From NCBI RefSeq assembly GCF_000295095.1, contig NZ_JH806632.1, forward strand, positions 941,393-984,835: a stretch of DNA of 43,443 bases, in the 5' to 3' direction. The notes under the pieces were generated by a model, which saw only the letters and a list, made by a program, of their open reading frames with translations, did not search any database and was not told the origin of the DNA. Position 1 is the first letter of the stretch, and every line of letters starts with the position of its first letter. Shown piece by piece: positions 1 to 7,669 of the stretch. The position numbers and the translations under genes were made by a program. Origin of the DNA: Actinomyces timonensis DSM 23838 (GTDB taxonomy: Bacteria > Actinomycetota > Actinomycetes > Actinomycetales > Actinomycetaceae).

Positions 1-24
1 GTCGCACCTGGGGGCTCGGGGGCC

Positions 25-2136
25 TCATCCATCGGCGGCTCTGGCCCGAAGGGGGCGGGCTCGTCCCAGGCGGTGGGGGCCGCCTGGCGGCTCGGCGGCG
101 CGACCGGGGCGCCCTGGGCTCCGCCGCGCGGGCCCCGGGGGACGGAGGGCGGCCGGGGCCCCGGACGTCCGGCGGCGTCGGCCCGACCGGCCGGAGCCGC
201 CCGCGCCTCCCGGTCCGTCGCCGCCGGTGACGATGGCGTGGACCTGGAGCTCGAGGCCGAGGGCCTGGTGGATGGCGGCGGCGAGGATGGGGCCGTGCCC
301 GCCGTTGTCGAAGGCGCCGACGAGGCCGGGCGCGGTGAAGAGGAGGGTGAGGGTGCCGCCGTTGATGGGACCGGGCTGGGCGTTGGGGCCGACGAGCGCC
401 CAGGTGGCGCGGCGCGAGCGCTTCGCGGCGTCGAGCACTTCCTCCCAGCGGGCGCGCAGCATCTCAGCGTCGGCGGCGCCGGGCCCGGCTGGCACAGCGG
501 GGGCGGACGGGGCCGCGGGCTGGGCGGAGGGAACCGAGGGAGCGGCGGTGCGGGTGGGCTCGCCCCAGCCGTCCGCGGGCGCCCCGGGCACTGACGGGGC
601 TGCTGGCGCGCTGGTCCCGTGCGCGCTGGCGGCGGGGGCTGAGGGCGCCATGGGGGCGCTCGTCGTCATGGGGGCCGCAGAAGCGGCGGATGCGGGGGCG
701 GAGGGAGCGCCCGCGCCCATTCCGGGGGCAGCCGGGGCATCCCAGTCGACGGTGATCGGGCGGGAGGGCCCTGCCTCGGGCCCGGCCGTGCTCGGTGCGA
801 CTGGCGCGCTCGGCGCCGCGGGGGCTGGCGCCGCCGCGCTGCCTTGGGGCCCGGCGGCCACGCGCTGCGCGATCTGGGCGGCCATCTCCCGGCCGGAGGC
901 GGCCTGGGGCGCCTGACCGGCGGCCCCTGCCTGTGACGCGGGGCTCGACTGGCCCGCGGCGCGCTGCTGCCCCGGCTGGCCAGCCATTCCAGCGGCGCCC
1001 GGCTGCGCCGTCGGGACCCCTGCGGCCCCGCCGCGCTGGGAGGGGACGAGGAGGCGCGCCATGAGGAGCTCGAGCTGGAGGCGGGGCGAGGTGGCGCCGA
1101 CCATCTGGCCGAGTGCCTGGGCGGTGAGGTCGGCGGCGCGCGAGAGCCCGGCGGCGCCGACGGTGCGGGCCTGGACCTCCATGCGCGCGAGCTGGTCGGT
1201 GGGCAGGGAGCCGAGCGCGGGCCCGGCCTCGGAGCCGGCCAGGGCGAGGACGAGCAGGTCGCGCAGCCTTTGAAGGAGGTCCTCGACGAAGCGGCGGGGA
1301 TCGTGCCCGGAGGCGACCACGCGGTCCACGACGCGGAAGACCCCAGCGCCGTCGGCCCCGGCGATAGCGTCCACGCAGCTGTCCAGGAGGGTGACGTCCG
1401 TGTAGCCGAGGAGGGCCACGGCTCGCTCGTAGTCGACGGCGCCGTCGATGGCCCCGCCGATGAGCTGGTCCATGACGGACAGGGTGTCGCGCACGGAGCC
1501 GCCGCCAGCGCGCACGACGAGCGGGTAGACGCCGGGGCCCACGCGCACGCCCTCGGCGCCGCACAGCTGGGCGAGGTAGCCCTCGAGGATGTCCGGGGGG
1601 ACGAGCCGGAAGGGGTAGTGGTGGGTGCGCGAGCGGATGGTGCCGATGACCTTCTCCGGCTCGGTGGTGGCGAAGATGAACTTCACGTGCGCCGGGGGCT
1701 CCTCGACGAGCTTGAGCAGGGCGTTGAAGCCCTGGGGGGTGACCATGTGGGCCTCGTCGAGGATGAAGATCTTGTAGCGGTCCCGGGCGGGGGCGAAGGC
1801 GGCGCGCTCACGCAGGTCGCGGGCGTCGTCGACGCCGTTGTGACTGGCGGCGTCGATCTCGACGACGTCGAGGCTGCCAGGGCCGCCAGTGGCCAGGTCG
1901 CGGCAGGAGGGGCAGGTCCCGCAGGGGGTGTCGGTGGGGGCCTGCTCGCAGTTGAGGCAGCGGGCGAGGATGCGGGCCGAGGTGGTCTTGCCGCAGCCGC
2001 GCGGGCCGGAGAAGAGGTAGGCGTGGGTGACGCGGTCTCCGCGCAGCGCCGCCATGAGGGGGGCGGTCACGTGGTCCTGCCCGATGACGTCCTGGAAGGT
2101 GTCCGGGCGGTAGCGGCGGTAGAGCGCGGTGGTCAC
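25..2136 (-). CDS. dnaX: DNA polymerase III subunit gamma/tau
   Basis: Clamp-loader ATPase of the replicative polymerase. The N-terminus is a textbook DnaX: P-loop GPRGCGKTT at about residues 44-52, a zinc module with Cys60, 63, 72, 75 and 78, a DEAH Walker B near residue 127, and the sensor stretch FIFATTEPEKV. An Ala/Pro/Ser-rich linker covers roughly residues 370-560, followed by a small C-terminal domain. GTG start at 2136 (protein begins MTTALYRRYRP), without a Shine-Dalgarno but with TAGAGT six bases upstream. The end is odd: after HAIVTGGDGP the annotated frame becomes Arg/Pro-rich and stops at 25, while the +1 frame stays open to base 1 with strong GC3 and an acidic tail (DEPAPFGPEPPMDEAPEPP), which looks more authentic. 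The true product therefore probably runs past the window edge after a frameshift or sequence error near 130-220. Identity is certain; the C-terminus is not. Confidence 0.95.
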   Translation of the reverse strand: MTTALYRRYRPDTFQDVIGQDHVTAPLMAALRGDRVTHAYLFSGPRGCGKTTSARILARCLNCEQAPTDTPCGTCPSCRDLATGGPGSLDVVEIDAASHNGVDDARDLRERAAFAPARDRYKIFILDEAHMVTPQGFNALLKLVEEPPAHVKFIFATTEPEKVIGTIRSRTHHYPFRLVPPDILEGYLAQLCGAEGVRVGPGVYPLVVRAGGGSVRDTLSVMDQLIGGAIDGAVDYERAVALLGYTDVTLLDSCVDAIAGADGAGVFRVVDRVVASGHDPRRFVEDLLQRLRDLLVLALAGSEAGPALGSLPTDQLARMEVQARTVGAAGLSRAADLTAQALGQMVGATSPRLQLELLMARLLVPSQRGGAAGVPTAQPGAAGMAGQPGQQRAAGQSSPASQAGAAGQAPQAASGREMAAQIAQRVAAGPQGSAAAPAPAAPSAPVAPSTAGPEAGPSRPITVDWDAPAAPGMGAGAPSAPASAASAAPMTTSAPMAPSAPAASAHGTSAPAAPSVPGAPADGWGEPTRTAAPSVPSAQPAAPSAPAVPAGPGAADAEMLRARWEEVLDAAKRSRRATWALVGPNAQPGPINGGTLTLLFTAPGLVGAFDNGGHGPILAAAIHQALGLELQVHAIVTGGDGPGGAGGSGRSGRRRRTSGAPAALRPPGPARRSPGRPGRAAEPPGGPHRLGRARPLRARAADG

Positions 2137-2148
2137 AGTCCGACTCTA
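2137..2148 (-). promoter_or_regulatory. -10 element of dnaX, probable leaderless start
   Basis: TAGAGT on the minus strand (2143-2148) lies exactly six bases before the GTG start at 2136, and no Shine-Dalgarno is present. The -35 is not obvious. The spacing predicts transcription starting at or next to the GTG. Confidence 0.5.
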
Positions 2149-2396
2149 AACGGGACCGCTGACACCGCGCGAGGCGGTGGGCGCTGGCAGAAGGCCTCTC
2201 TCGCCTCCCCCAGGGCCTGAAAGAGGCCGGCCCCAGCCCTCACCCTCACCCGGAGCACGGCATCGCGCTCCGGACCCCGGCGCTCCCGGGGCGAGCGCCC
2301 CTTCGGCGCCCCTTCCTATGGCACCCCCATCAGCGACGATCTACGGTAGATATGTCCGACAACACATTCGTTCGCCCACCAAAGAAAGGACACGCC

Positions 2397-3029
2397 ATGA
2401 ACACCGTCGTTCGTACCAAATTCTTTGCCGTCTGACTGTCCGCCATCGCGCTGGCCTCCGGCGCGCTCCTGACCGGCAGCGGTGCGAGTGCCACCACTCA
2501 GGCCTCCCCGCAGCCCGCCGGTCAGAGCGCCCAGGCGCCCGCGGCTAAGGCCGCCCTGGGTACCGACACCACTACCGACACCTCCGACGACGGCGGGGTC
2601 AGGATGCTCCCCATCCTCCCCATGACCTCCATCATCCCGGGGAGGGACGGTTCGGCCGATACCGCGATCATCGTCTCCCCCTCCGGCAATATCGGCTGCC
2701 AGTTCTCCGAGTACTACGCGGGCTGTGGCCTGCTCTCCTACCGCCAGGACGCCCCCTTCGGCTACGACGAGACGGGCGGCACCCCCCTGTGGTGGTTCGA
2801 CATGTCGGGTGGCGCCAAGCCCGAGCTCATCGGCAGCCACGAGGGCAGTCCCGCCCTGGACGCGTCCATGCGGCGCGCCGGCGACCCCGAGCCCCAGGTG
2901 GTGGAGTACACGGAGACCGTCATCTACGGACCCTGGCAGTGCCACTCCGATACCGCCGCGCTGAACTGCTGGAACAACGACACCAACCACGGCGTCGTCA
3001 TGAGCCGCGAGCAGTACCGCACCTACTGA
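2397..3029 (+). pseudogene. Secreted DUF6636-like protein with in-frame TGA in the signal peptide
   Basis: A good Shine-Dalgarno (AAGAAAGGA, about six bases before ATG 2397) starts a frame MNTVVRTKFFAV, stop TGA at 2433-2435, LSAIALASGALLTGSGASA, then an Ala/Thr-rich linker and a folded domain ending at 3029. Read through the TGA, residues 1 to about 32 form a classical signal peptide with an ASA cleavage site. The mature part has four cysteines (IGC, AGC, WQC, NCW) and a C-terminal HGVVMSREQY motif, resembling DUF6636-type extracytoplasmic actinobacterial proteins (recalled from the family, not searched). The next in-frame ATG is 2604, which would give a 141-aa protein with no export signal. 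The domain itself looks intact and has normal codon use, so this is either a recent nonsense mutation (TGG to TGA is one base), a sequence error, or readthrough. It has its own terminator at 3057-3094. Confidence 0.65.
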
Positions 3030-3056
3030 CACGCGTCGTCCGCGTCCTTCGCTCCA

Positions 3057-3094
3057 CCGCGCTGCGGCCCCCATCCAGGTGGGCCGCAGCGCGG
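3057..3094 (+). terminator. Strong hairpin terminator after the secreted-protein gene
   Basis: A perfect 14-bp stem: CCGCGCTGCGGCCC (3057-3070), 10-base loop, GGGCCGCAGCGCGG (3081-3094). It begins 27 bases after the stop at 3029. There is no U-tract, as is common in actinobacteria. Confidence 0.75.
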
Positions 3095-3274
3095 CGGTCG
3101 CCTCGACTGGAGCGTGGCGCGCCGAGCGGCGCCGTTCGTGCCCAGTGGCACGCCCCTCCCGCTCCAGTGGACGCCGATAGCACCGCTCGGGGCGACGAGC
3201 GGCAGTCGGGGTTGATGGCATCACTGGCCGCGCGGCATCGCGCCGGGGGCGACCGCGGGCAATCCTCGGGGCAT

Positions 3275-3370
3275 GTGAGGACCCCCCGTGCACCCGCCAG
3301 AGCCCGCTTACCCTTGCTACCTTCCGGTCCTGGGGGATTCGCTGGATGACGCCGCACGAGGGGCCGGGGA
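3275..3370 (-). ncRNA. ffs: Signal recognition particle RNA (small bacterial, 4.5S type)
   Basis: Reading the minus strand, the apical domain CAGGACCGGAAGGTAGCAAG (3312-3331) carries the GGAA tetraloop and asymmetric loop of SRP RNA helix 8. Outer strands pair as GGCCCC-U-CGUGC near the 5' end with GCACGGGG-GGUC near the 3' end (about 3280). A -10-like TATGGT at 3373-3378 fits a 5' end near 3367. The RNA binds Ffh and targets membrane and secreted proteins co-translationally. The position between tRNA-Ser and dnaX is the usual actinobacterial arrangement. Ends are estimated to within a few bases. An extra inverted repeat (ACTGGAGCG at 3106-3114, CGCTCCAGT at 3160-3168) lies between this gene and the previous terminator. 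Confidence 0.85.
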
Positions 3371-3668
3371 ACACCATACCCGACGACGCCCCGCCCCGTC
3401 GCCTCCGACTGGCAGGCCGTGCCCGCTGCCGACGACCGACGCCGACCACAAGCGGGCCGGAGCCCGCCTCTCCCGACCCGTCGGCCCTCCGACGCTCGCA
3501 CTGGCATCGATGCCGGCTCCACGAGGCGGGCAGCACCCGTTCTCGCTCGTCCGCCGGGGCGCGTGACCGATCCCACCGGGGCCGGGGCTTGGCCGAGTGG
3601 CGCCAGCCCGGAGGGGTCGGATATATTCGCTGTCCGTTGCACGTGGCTGCTGGCCGCGTGGAGCGCCT

Positions 3669-3753
3669 GGAGGATTCGCCTAGTGGCCTATGGCGCACGC
3701 TTGGAAAGCGTGTTGGGTGCAAGCCCTCGGGGGTTCGAATCCCCCATCCTCCG
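3669..3753 (+). tRNA. tRNA-Ser (GGA anticodon)
   Basis: Acceptor stem GGAGGAT (3669-3675) pairs with ATCCTCC (3746-3752), discriminator G. The anticodon stem CACGC/GCGTG encloses TTGGAAA, giving anticodon GGA for UCC/UCU codons. The long variable arm typical of serine tRNAs and a TΨC loop GGTTCGAATCC are present. CCA is not encoded. Length is 85 nt. Confidence 0.96.
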
Positions 3754-3758
3754 CCCTT

Positions 3759-3793
3759 GACCCCGGGAGCCCACGGCCCCGGGGTCTTCTCGT
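3759..3793 (+). terminator. Terminator of tRNA-Ser
   Basis: GACCCCGGG (3759-3767), 10-base loop, CCCGGGGTC (3778-3786), followed by TTCTCGTT. A 9-bp GC-rich stem directly downstream of the tRNA. Confidence 0.7.
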
Positions 3794-3853
3794 TCCTGCA
3801 GGCGACGCCGCAGGCGCGGCCGACGGGCAGGCGCTCTCGTGGGGCACCTCCCC

Positions 3854-3983
3854 CACCGACGGGTGCATCCTCCACCGATAGGTGCGCGGAGCACCGATAG
3901 GTGCGGTGAGAACGCACCCGTCGGTGCTCAGCGCACCCGTCAGGGGCGAGCGCACCCGTCGGTGCTGACGGCACCCGGCGATG
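3854..3983. repeat. Seven near-palindromic 13-mers on a 19-bp period, orientation flips after the third
   Basis: Units start at 3854, 3873, 3892, 3914, 3933, 3952 and 3971, so spacing is 19, 19, 22, 19, 19, 19. The first three read CACCGAYRGGTGC and the last four GCACCCGTCGGTG or a variant, which is the reverse complement of unit 1 type. The best units are dyads (GCACC-GATA-GGTGC). A period of 19 is not a multiple of three, so the array is not coding. The rest of the 3794-4547 gap holds two further inverted repeats listed separately, and I see no gene in it. Confidence 0.8.
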
Positions 3984-4078
3984 CGCCAGGGGGCACCCTC
4001 ATCCCGTCCGCTTCGGCGCCAGCCCCAGCGCACCGGCTTGCACGATCCGACCAGCGCTCCCGCTCCCTCCGCGAAGAT

Positions 4079-4198
4079 TGTCAATTCTGCTGCCGTACCC
4101 CAACCCCGGCAGATCCACACAGTCGATAATCGTTGGAATCACGCCGATCGTGTCGACCGCTTCAAGGCGCCATCGCATCGACGGCCGCAGAATTGACA
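4079..4198. repeat. 120-bp element bounded by 18-bp terminal inverted repeats
   Basis: Left arm TGTCAATTCTGCTGCCGT (4079-4096); right arm ACGGCCGCAGAATTGACA (4181-4198) is its reverse complement with one mismatch. The interior is less GC-rich than its surroundings and has no ORF. The size and architecture are MITE-like, similar in design but not in sequence to the 131-bp elements at 14233 and 18268. Only one copy is visible here. Confidence 0.6.
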
Positions 4199-4353
4199 CC
4201 TCGGGTCACCGATCCGCGATGTAACCCGCCGACCGCGCCCGCCCTGCCGGCCCAGCCGCCCACCGCAACCCCCGCCAATGGAAACGACACGCTCAGGGCC
4301 ACCCCACGCCGACTTTTCGTTGCAAACGCGTCGGCAGGCTCCGCCGCCCCAAC

Positions 4354-4390
4354 CTCGAATGTGCATTCGGCCTGCGATTGCACATTCGAG
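4354..4390. repeat. Perfect 12-bp inverted repeat upstream of the phosphodiester glycosidase gene
   Basis: CTCGAATGTGCA (4354-4365) and TGCACATTCGAG (4379-4390) are exact reverse complements separated by 13 bases. It lies about 160 bases upstream of the start at 4548. It could be a regulator-binding dyad or an RNA hairpin; the sequence does not decide. Confidence 0.5.
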
Positions 4391-4547
4391 CCTCAGCGCC
4401 CGCGCACCCCTCCACGCCATTCCAACGATTCGCCCTTCCCGCCCCACCTGAGCGTGCCGAACCGGCGCACTCGGCCCGAGAGCTCTCACAGGGAGCGCAC
4501 AAGGCCAGCCAATGGGGGCCTTACGCTCGCCGGTCAGGCTTCCTGCC

Positions 4548-5594
4548 ATGACCAGCACGCATCACTCCACCATCACCCCCGGCACCGAGGACGCCACCGC
4601 CCCGGACACCACCGCCACCGCCCCCTCAACGGACTCCGCGCCCAAGCACCGCCACAGCCGCCGCCGCTTCCTGCTCGGCGGGGCCGCCATCCTCGGCGTC
4701 AGCGCCGCCGGCGGCTCGGCATGGGCACTGGACCGCTTCGTCATCGACCACGTCGAGGTCAAGGACGCCTCCGCCTACGAGGCCGCGAACGCCGTGGTCA
4801 CCAACGCCGCCCAGGCCACCGCCAGCGCGGACGAGATCACCCTGACCGACACGTCCTACACCTCCCCCACCACCTCCATCACGATCGGCACCACGGCCAC
4901 CGGCTCCGGCTCGGACACGCTCACCTACTACACGGCGGATATCACCGTCTCCGACGCCACCGCCGTGCGCAGCGCCTTCGCCTCCAACCAGTTCGGCCTC
5001 AACATCACCGCCAAGCCCAGCGAGATCGCCTCGTCCAACAGCGCGGTCTTCGCCATCAACGGCGACTACTACGGCTTCCGCGAGACCGGCATCCTCATCC
5101 GCAACGGCACGGTCTACCGCGACTCCCCCGCCCGCGAGGGCATCGCCTTCTACGCCGACGGCCACGTGGAGATCTACGACGAGACCACCACCAACGCCCA
5201 AGCACTGGCCGACGCCGGGGTGTGGAACACCCTGTCCTTCGGCCCGGCGCTCGTGCGCGACGGCCAGATCGTCTCCGGCATCGACTCCGTCGAGGTGGAC
5301 ACGAACTTCGGCAACCACTCCATCCAGGGCCAGCAGCCCCGCACCGCGCTGGGCTGCATCGGCACGAACCACTACATGTTCGTCGTCGTCGATGGCCGCT
5401 CAGAGGGGCACTCGCGCGGCGCCACGATGACCGAGCTCGCGCAGATCATGGCGGGCCTGGGCTGCCAGGCGGCCTACAACCTCGACGGCGGTGGCTCGTC
5501 CGCCATGTATTTCAACGGCTCGATCATCAACCAGCCCTCCAACGGCGGCGAGCGGGCCACGTCCGACATCCTCTACATCGCCCAGGGAGCCTGA
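4548..5594 (+). CDS. Secreted phosphodiester glycosidase family protein (NAGPA/DUF2233 domain)
   Basis: 348 aa. The N-terminus has an RRRFLLGG twin-arginine-like motif at about residue 36 followed by a hydrophobic stretch ending near AWA, so it is probably exported by Tat or anchored as a single-pass protein. The C-terminal two thirds carry NAGPA-type signatures: FAINGDYYG, GPALVRDG, QPRTALGCI, VVVDGRSEGHSRGATMTEL and YNLDGGGSSAMYFNG. The family cleaves GlcNAc-1-phosphodiesters or acts in exopolysaccharide or wall-glycan metabolism. An in-frame ATG at 4512 has an AAGG upstream and would give 360 aa; 4548 was chosen because it puts the RR motif at a more usual distance. The next gene, a glycosyltransferase, starts one base after this stop, so the pair is probably one transcript working on surface glycan. 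Confidence 0.88.
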   Translation: MTSTHHSTITPGTEDATAPDTTATAPSTDSAPKHRHSRRRFLLGGAAILGVSAAGGSAWALDRFVIDHVEVKDASAYEAANAVVTNAAQATASADEITLTDTSYTSPTTSITIGTTATGSGSDTLTYYTADITVSDATAVRSAFASNQFGLNITAKPSEIASSNSAVFAINGDYYGFRETGILIRNGTVYRDSPAREGIAFYADGHVEIYDETTTNAQALADAGVWNTLSFGPALVRDGQIVSGIDSVEVDTNFGNHSIQGQQPRTALGCIGTNHYMFVVVDGRSEGHSRGATMTELAQIMAGLGCQAAYNLDGGGSSAMYFNGSIINQPSNGGERATSDILYIAQGA

Positions 5595-5595
5595 C

Positions 5596-6840
5596 ATGAG
5601 CAGCACGCAGACTATCGGCACCACCCGCGCCACCGCCCCAGCCGCGAGCAGCACGACGGGGCGCTACCGCAGCCGCGCCGCCACGCTCACGGCCCCGGGC
5701 CTTGCCCCAGGCGCCTCCGCCACCGACAACCGGATCGCCCCCTCGCCGCTCGCGCCGGGCCAGGGCTCGCCCCAGGCCTGCCCCCACGAGCCGCTCGGGG
5801 ATCCGACGGCGGTCCTCCTGTCCGTCCTCATCCCCGCCTATCACCCCGATGAGCGCCTGGCTGGGCTCACCGCCGATCTGCGCGGGGAGCTGCCGGGATG
5901 CGCGGTGCTCGTCGTCGACGACGGCTCCGGGCCCGAGTACGCCCCCGTGTTCGAGGCCGCCCGCCGCCAGGGCGCCGTCGTCATCGGGTACGGCGACAAC
6001 CGGGGCAAGGGGCACGCGCTGCGCACCGGCCTGGCCCACGCCGCGAGGCAGTGGCCGGGAGCCGACGTCGTCTGCGCCGACGCCGACGGGCAGCACAGGC
6101 CCGCCGATATCGCCGCCGTCGCGGCCCGGGTGCGCCAGACGCGGCGCATGACGCTCGGCGTGCGCCGCTTCACCGGATCGGTGCCACTGCGCAGCCGGAT
6201 CGGCAACACGGCCACCGCCCTGCTGTTCCGCGGCGCGACCGGCTGGGCGCTCGGGGACACCCAGACCGGGCTGCGCGGCTACCCCGCCGGGGCCCTCGAC
6301 TGGCTGCAGTCGGTGCCCGGGGACCGCTACGAGTACGAGCTCAGCGCCCTGCTGCGCGCCCGCGAGCTCGGGATGGCCGTGGAGGAGGTGGAGATCACCA
6401 CGGTCTACGAGCCCGGCAACCCATCCAGCCATTTCCGGCCCATCGCGGACTCGGCCCGCATCTACGCCCCGATGCTGCGCTTCATCGGCGCCTCCATGAG
6501 CTGCTTCGTCATCGACTGGGTCGGCGTCATGGTGCTCTTCGCGATGACCGGGAGCCTGCTGGTGGCCGCGGTGGGGGCGCGCCTGGCCTCCGGGACGGCG
6601 AACTTCTTCATGAACCGGCGGGTCTTCCACGCGGCGCCGGGCACGGTGCGGCGAACGGCCGCCCGCTACATCCTGCTCGCCGTGACGCTGCTCATCGGCA
6701 GTTACCTGGCGCTGAGCATCCTCACGGGGATCGGGATCCCGCTGGGCATCGCCAAGATCCTGGGCGACGGCGCTGTGTACGTCGCCTCCTACCTGGCCCA
6801 GCGCCGGCTGGTCTTCCGCGAGTCAGTGCCGGGCGAGTGA
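5596..6840 (+). CDS. Family 2 glycosyltransferase with C-terminal GtrA-like membrane domain
   Basis: 414 aa. After a disordered 70-residue N-terminus comes a GT-A fold: LLSVLIPAYHPDERL, VLVVDDGSG, NRGKGHALRTG, and the nucleotide-sugar/metal motif CADADGQH. The YEYELSALLRARELG region matches the C-terminal half of DPM-type GT2 enzymes. From about residue 290 there are four predicted membrane helices with FIGASMSCFVIDWVG, ASGTANFFMNRRVFH and YVASYLAQRRLVF, characteristic of GtrA-like proteins. Such enzymes usually transfer sugar from NDP-sugar to polyprenyl phosphate and present it for translocation. ATG 5596 follows AGGGAG at good spacing; upstream in-frame codons overlap the preceding gene and are rejected. 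Likely co-transcribed with the NAGPA gene. Confidence 0.9.
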   Translation: MSSTQTIGTTRATAPAASSTTGRYRSRAATLTAPGLAPGASATDNRIAPSPLAPGQGSPQACPHEPLGDPTAVLLSVLIPAYHPDERLAGLTADLRGELPGCAVLVVDDGSGPEYAPVFEAARRQGAVVIGYGDNRGKGHALRTGLAHAARQWPGADVVCADADGQHRPADIAAVAARVRQTRRMTLGVRRFTGSVPLRSRIGNTATALLFRGATGWALGDTQTGLRGYPAGALDWLQSVPGDRYEYELSALLRARELGMAVEEVEITTVYEPGNPSSHFRPIADSARIYAPMLRFIGASMSCFVIDWVGVMVLFAMTGSLLVAAVGARLASGTANFFMNRRVFHAAPGTVRRTAARYILLAVTLLIGSYLALSILTGIGIPLGIAKILGDGAVYVASYLAQRRLVFRESVPGE

Positions 6841-6878
6841 GGAGCCGGCTGGCTGCTGCGACGCCGGGCGGGACGCAC

Positions 6879-6921
6879 CGAGCCCCGGTCCTGCCGTTCA
6901 GGGCGGCAGGGCCGAGGCTCG
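6879..6921 (+). terminator. Hairpin after the glycosyltransferase gene
   Basis: CGAGCC-CC-GGTCCTGCCG pairs with CGGCAGGGCC-GA-GGCTCG around the loop TTCAGG, giving a long GC-rich stem 38 bases after the stop at 6840. Confidence 0.65.
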
Positions 6922-7420
6922 GCCCGCACCGATGACCAATCAGAGATCGTCAGGGTCGGCCATCGGGTCGGTGCGCGCCTTCAGGGGGCGCGGCTCATGT
7001 CACGGCGCGCGATGCCGTTGATTCCTACAGGGACCAGGACCCAGGGAGATCAGGGCTCAGGGACCAGGGACGAGATCCTGGGATAGGAGTCGGGCTGCGC
7101 GGTTACTCGAGGAACGAGCGGAGGTGTGCGAATGACTTGACGGATCCCCCATGTGATCCAACTCGCCATCACCTTCCTGTGTTCACCGTCCTTTCGCTTC
7201 TCTGTGCTCGTGACATCGTGCGGGGTTCGGGGTGCCCCGCGACGACTCAAAGACTATGCGGCGCCCCGTGGCTCTGCAAGTTCCCTACCAATCGTTACAT
7301 CCCGAGAGGCAGGCCTTCACAGTCTGGGCCCCCGACCTGGGGTTTCACCCTCTCGCACGGGCCCTTCCGGGCCACGACGACGCTGAAACGTTGCCAGATA
7401 CGGCATTTCAGACTTCTAAA
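6922..7420. other. Gene-free stretch, no recognisable gene
   Basis: No frame here has convincing codon bias. The only visible structure is a direct repeat CAGGGACCAGG (7028-7038 and 7058-7068). Base composition is lower in GC than the flanking genes, which suggests decayed or imported DNA. Confidence 0.5.
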
Positions 7421-7628
7421 CGAGATCGCTCCTTAAGAGCACCGAGACCGATGTTTCCCAGGCGATACCGCGCCTTGCCATTCCCGAGACACTCCGTTTC
7501 CGGCCCGAGATCGGGCGTGTCCCGCCCGAGACCGCTGTAGCCGCGCCGCGACCGCGCGGTGCCCGTGCCGAGACCGACCGGGCCGCCCTGTGCGGGGGCC
7601 GAGCCCGGATTCCCGCGTGCGAGACAGG
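7421..7628. repeat. CGAGAYCG array with about 21-bp period
   Basis: Copies of CGAGAYCG or one- to two-base variants start at 7421, 7443, 7463, 7485, 7506, 7527, 7547 and 7569 (spacing 22, 20, 22, 21, 21, 20, 22), with two further copies at 7600 and 7620. The period is two helical turns and also seven codons. Read as protein on the minus strand it gives degenerate heptads (SG or LG every seven residues), but no frame has a start, ribosome site or codon bias that supports a gene. It lies between the 3' ends of two convergent genes. The same motif recurs in phase at 18623-18691. Confidence 0.75.
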
Positions 7629-7669
7629 CGGGCGCGCGACGGCGAGCGCCACGGGGTGAGCGCGGGCGC

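Noticed and set aside
3669-4547. Integrated element at the 3' end of tRNA-Ser
   Set aside because: No integrase and no repeat of the tRNA 3' end was seen downstream.
3854-7628. CRISPR array at 3854-3983 or 7421-7628
   Set aside because: Units are 8-13 bp on 19-21 bp periods with no room for spacers, and no cas genes are present.
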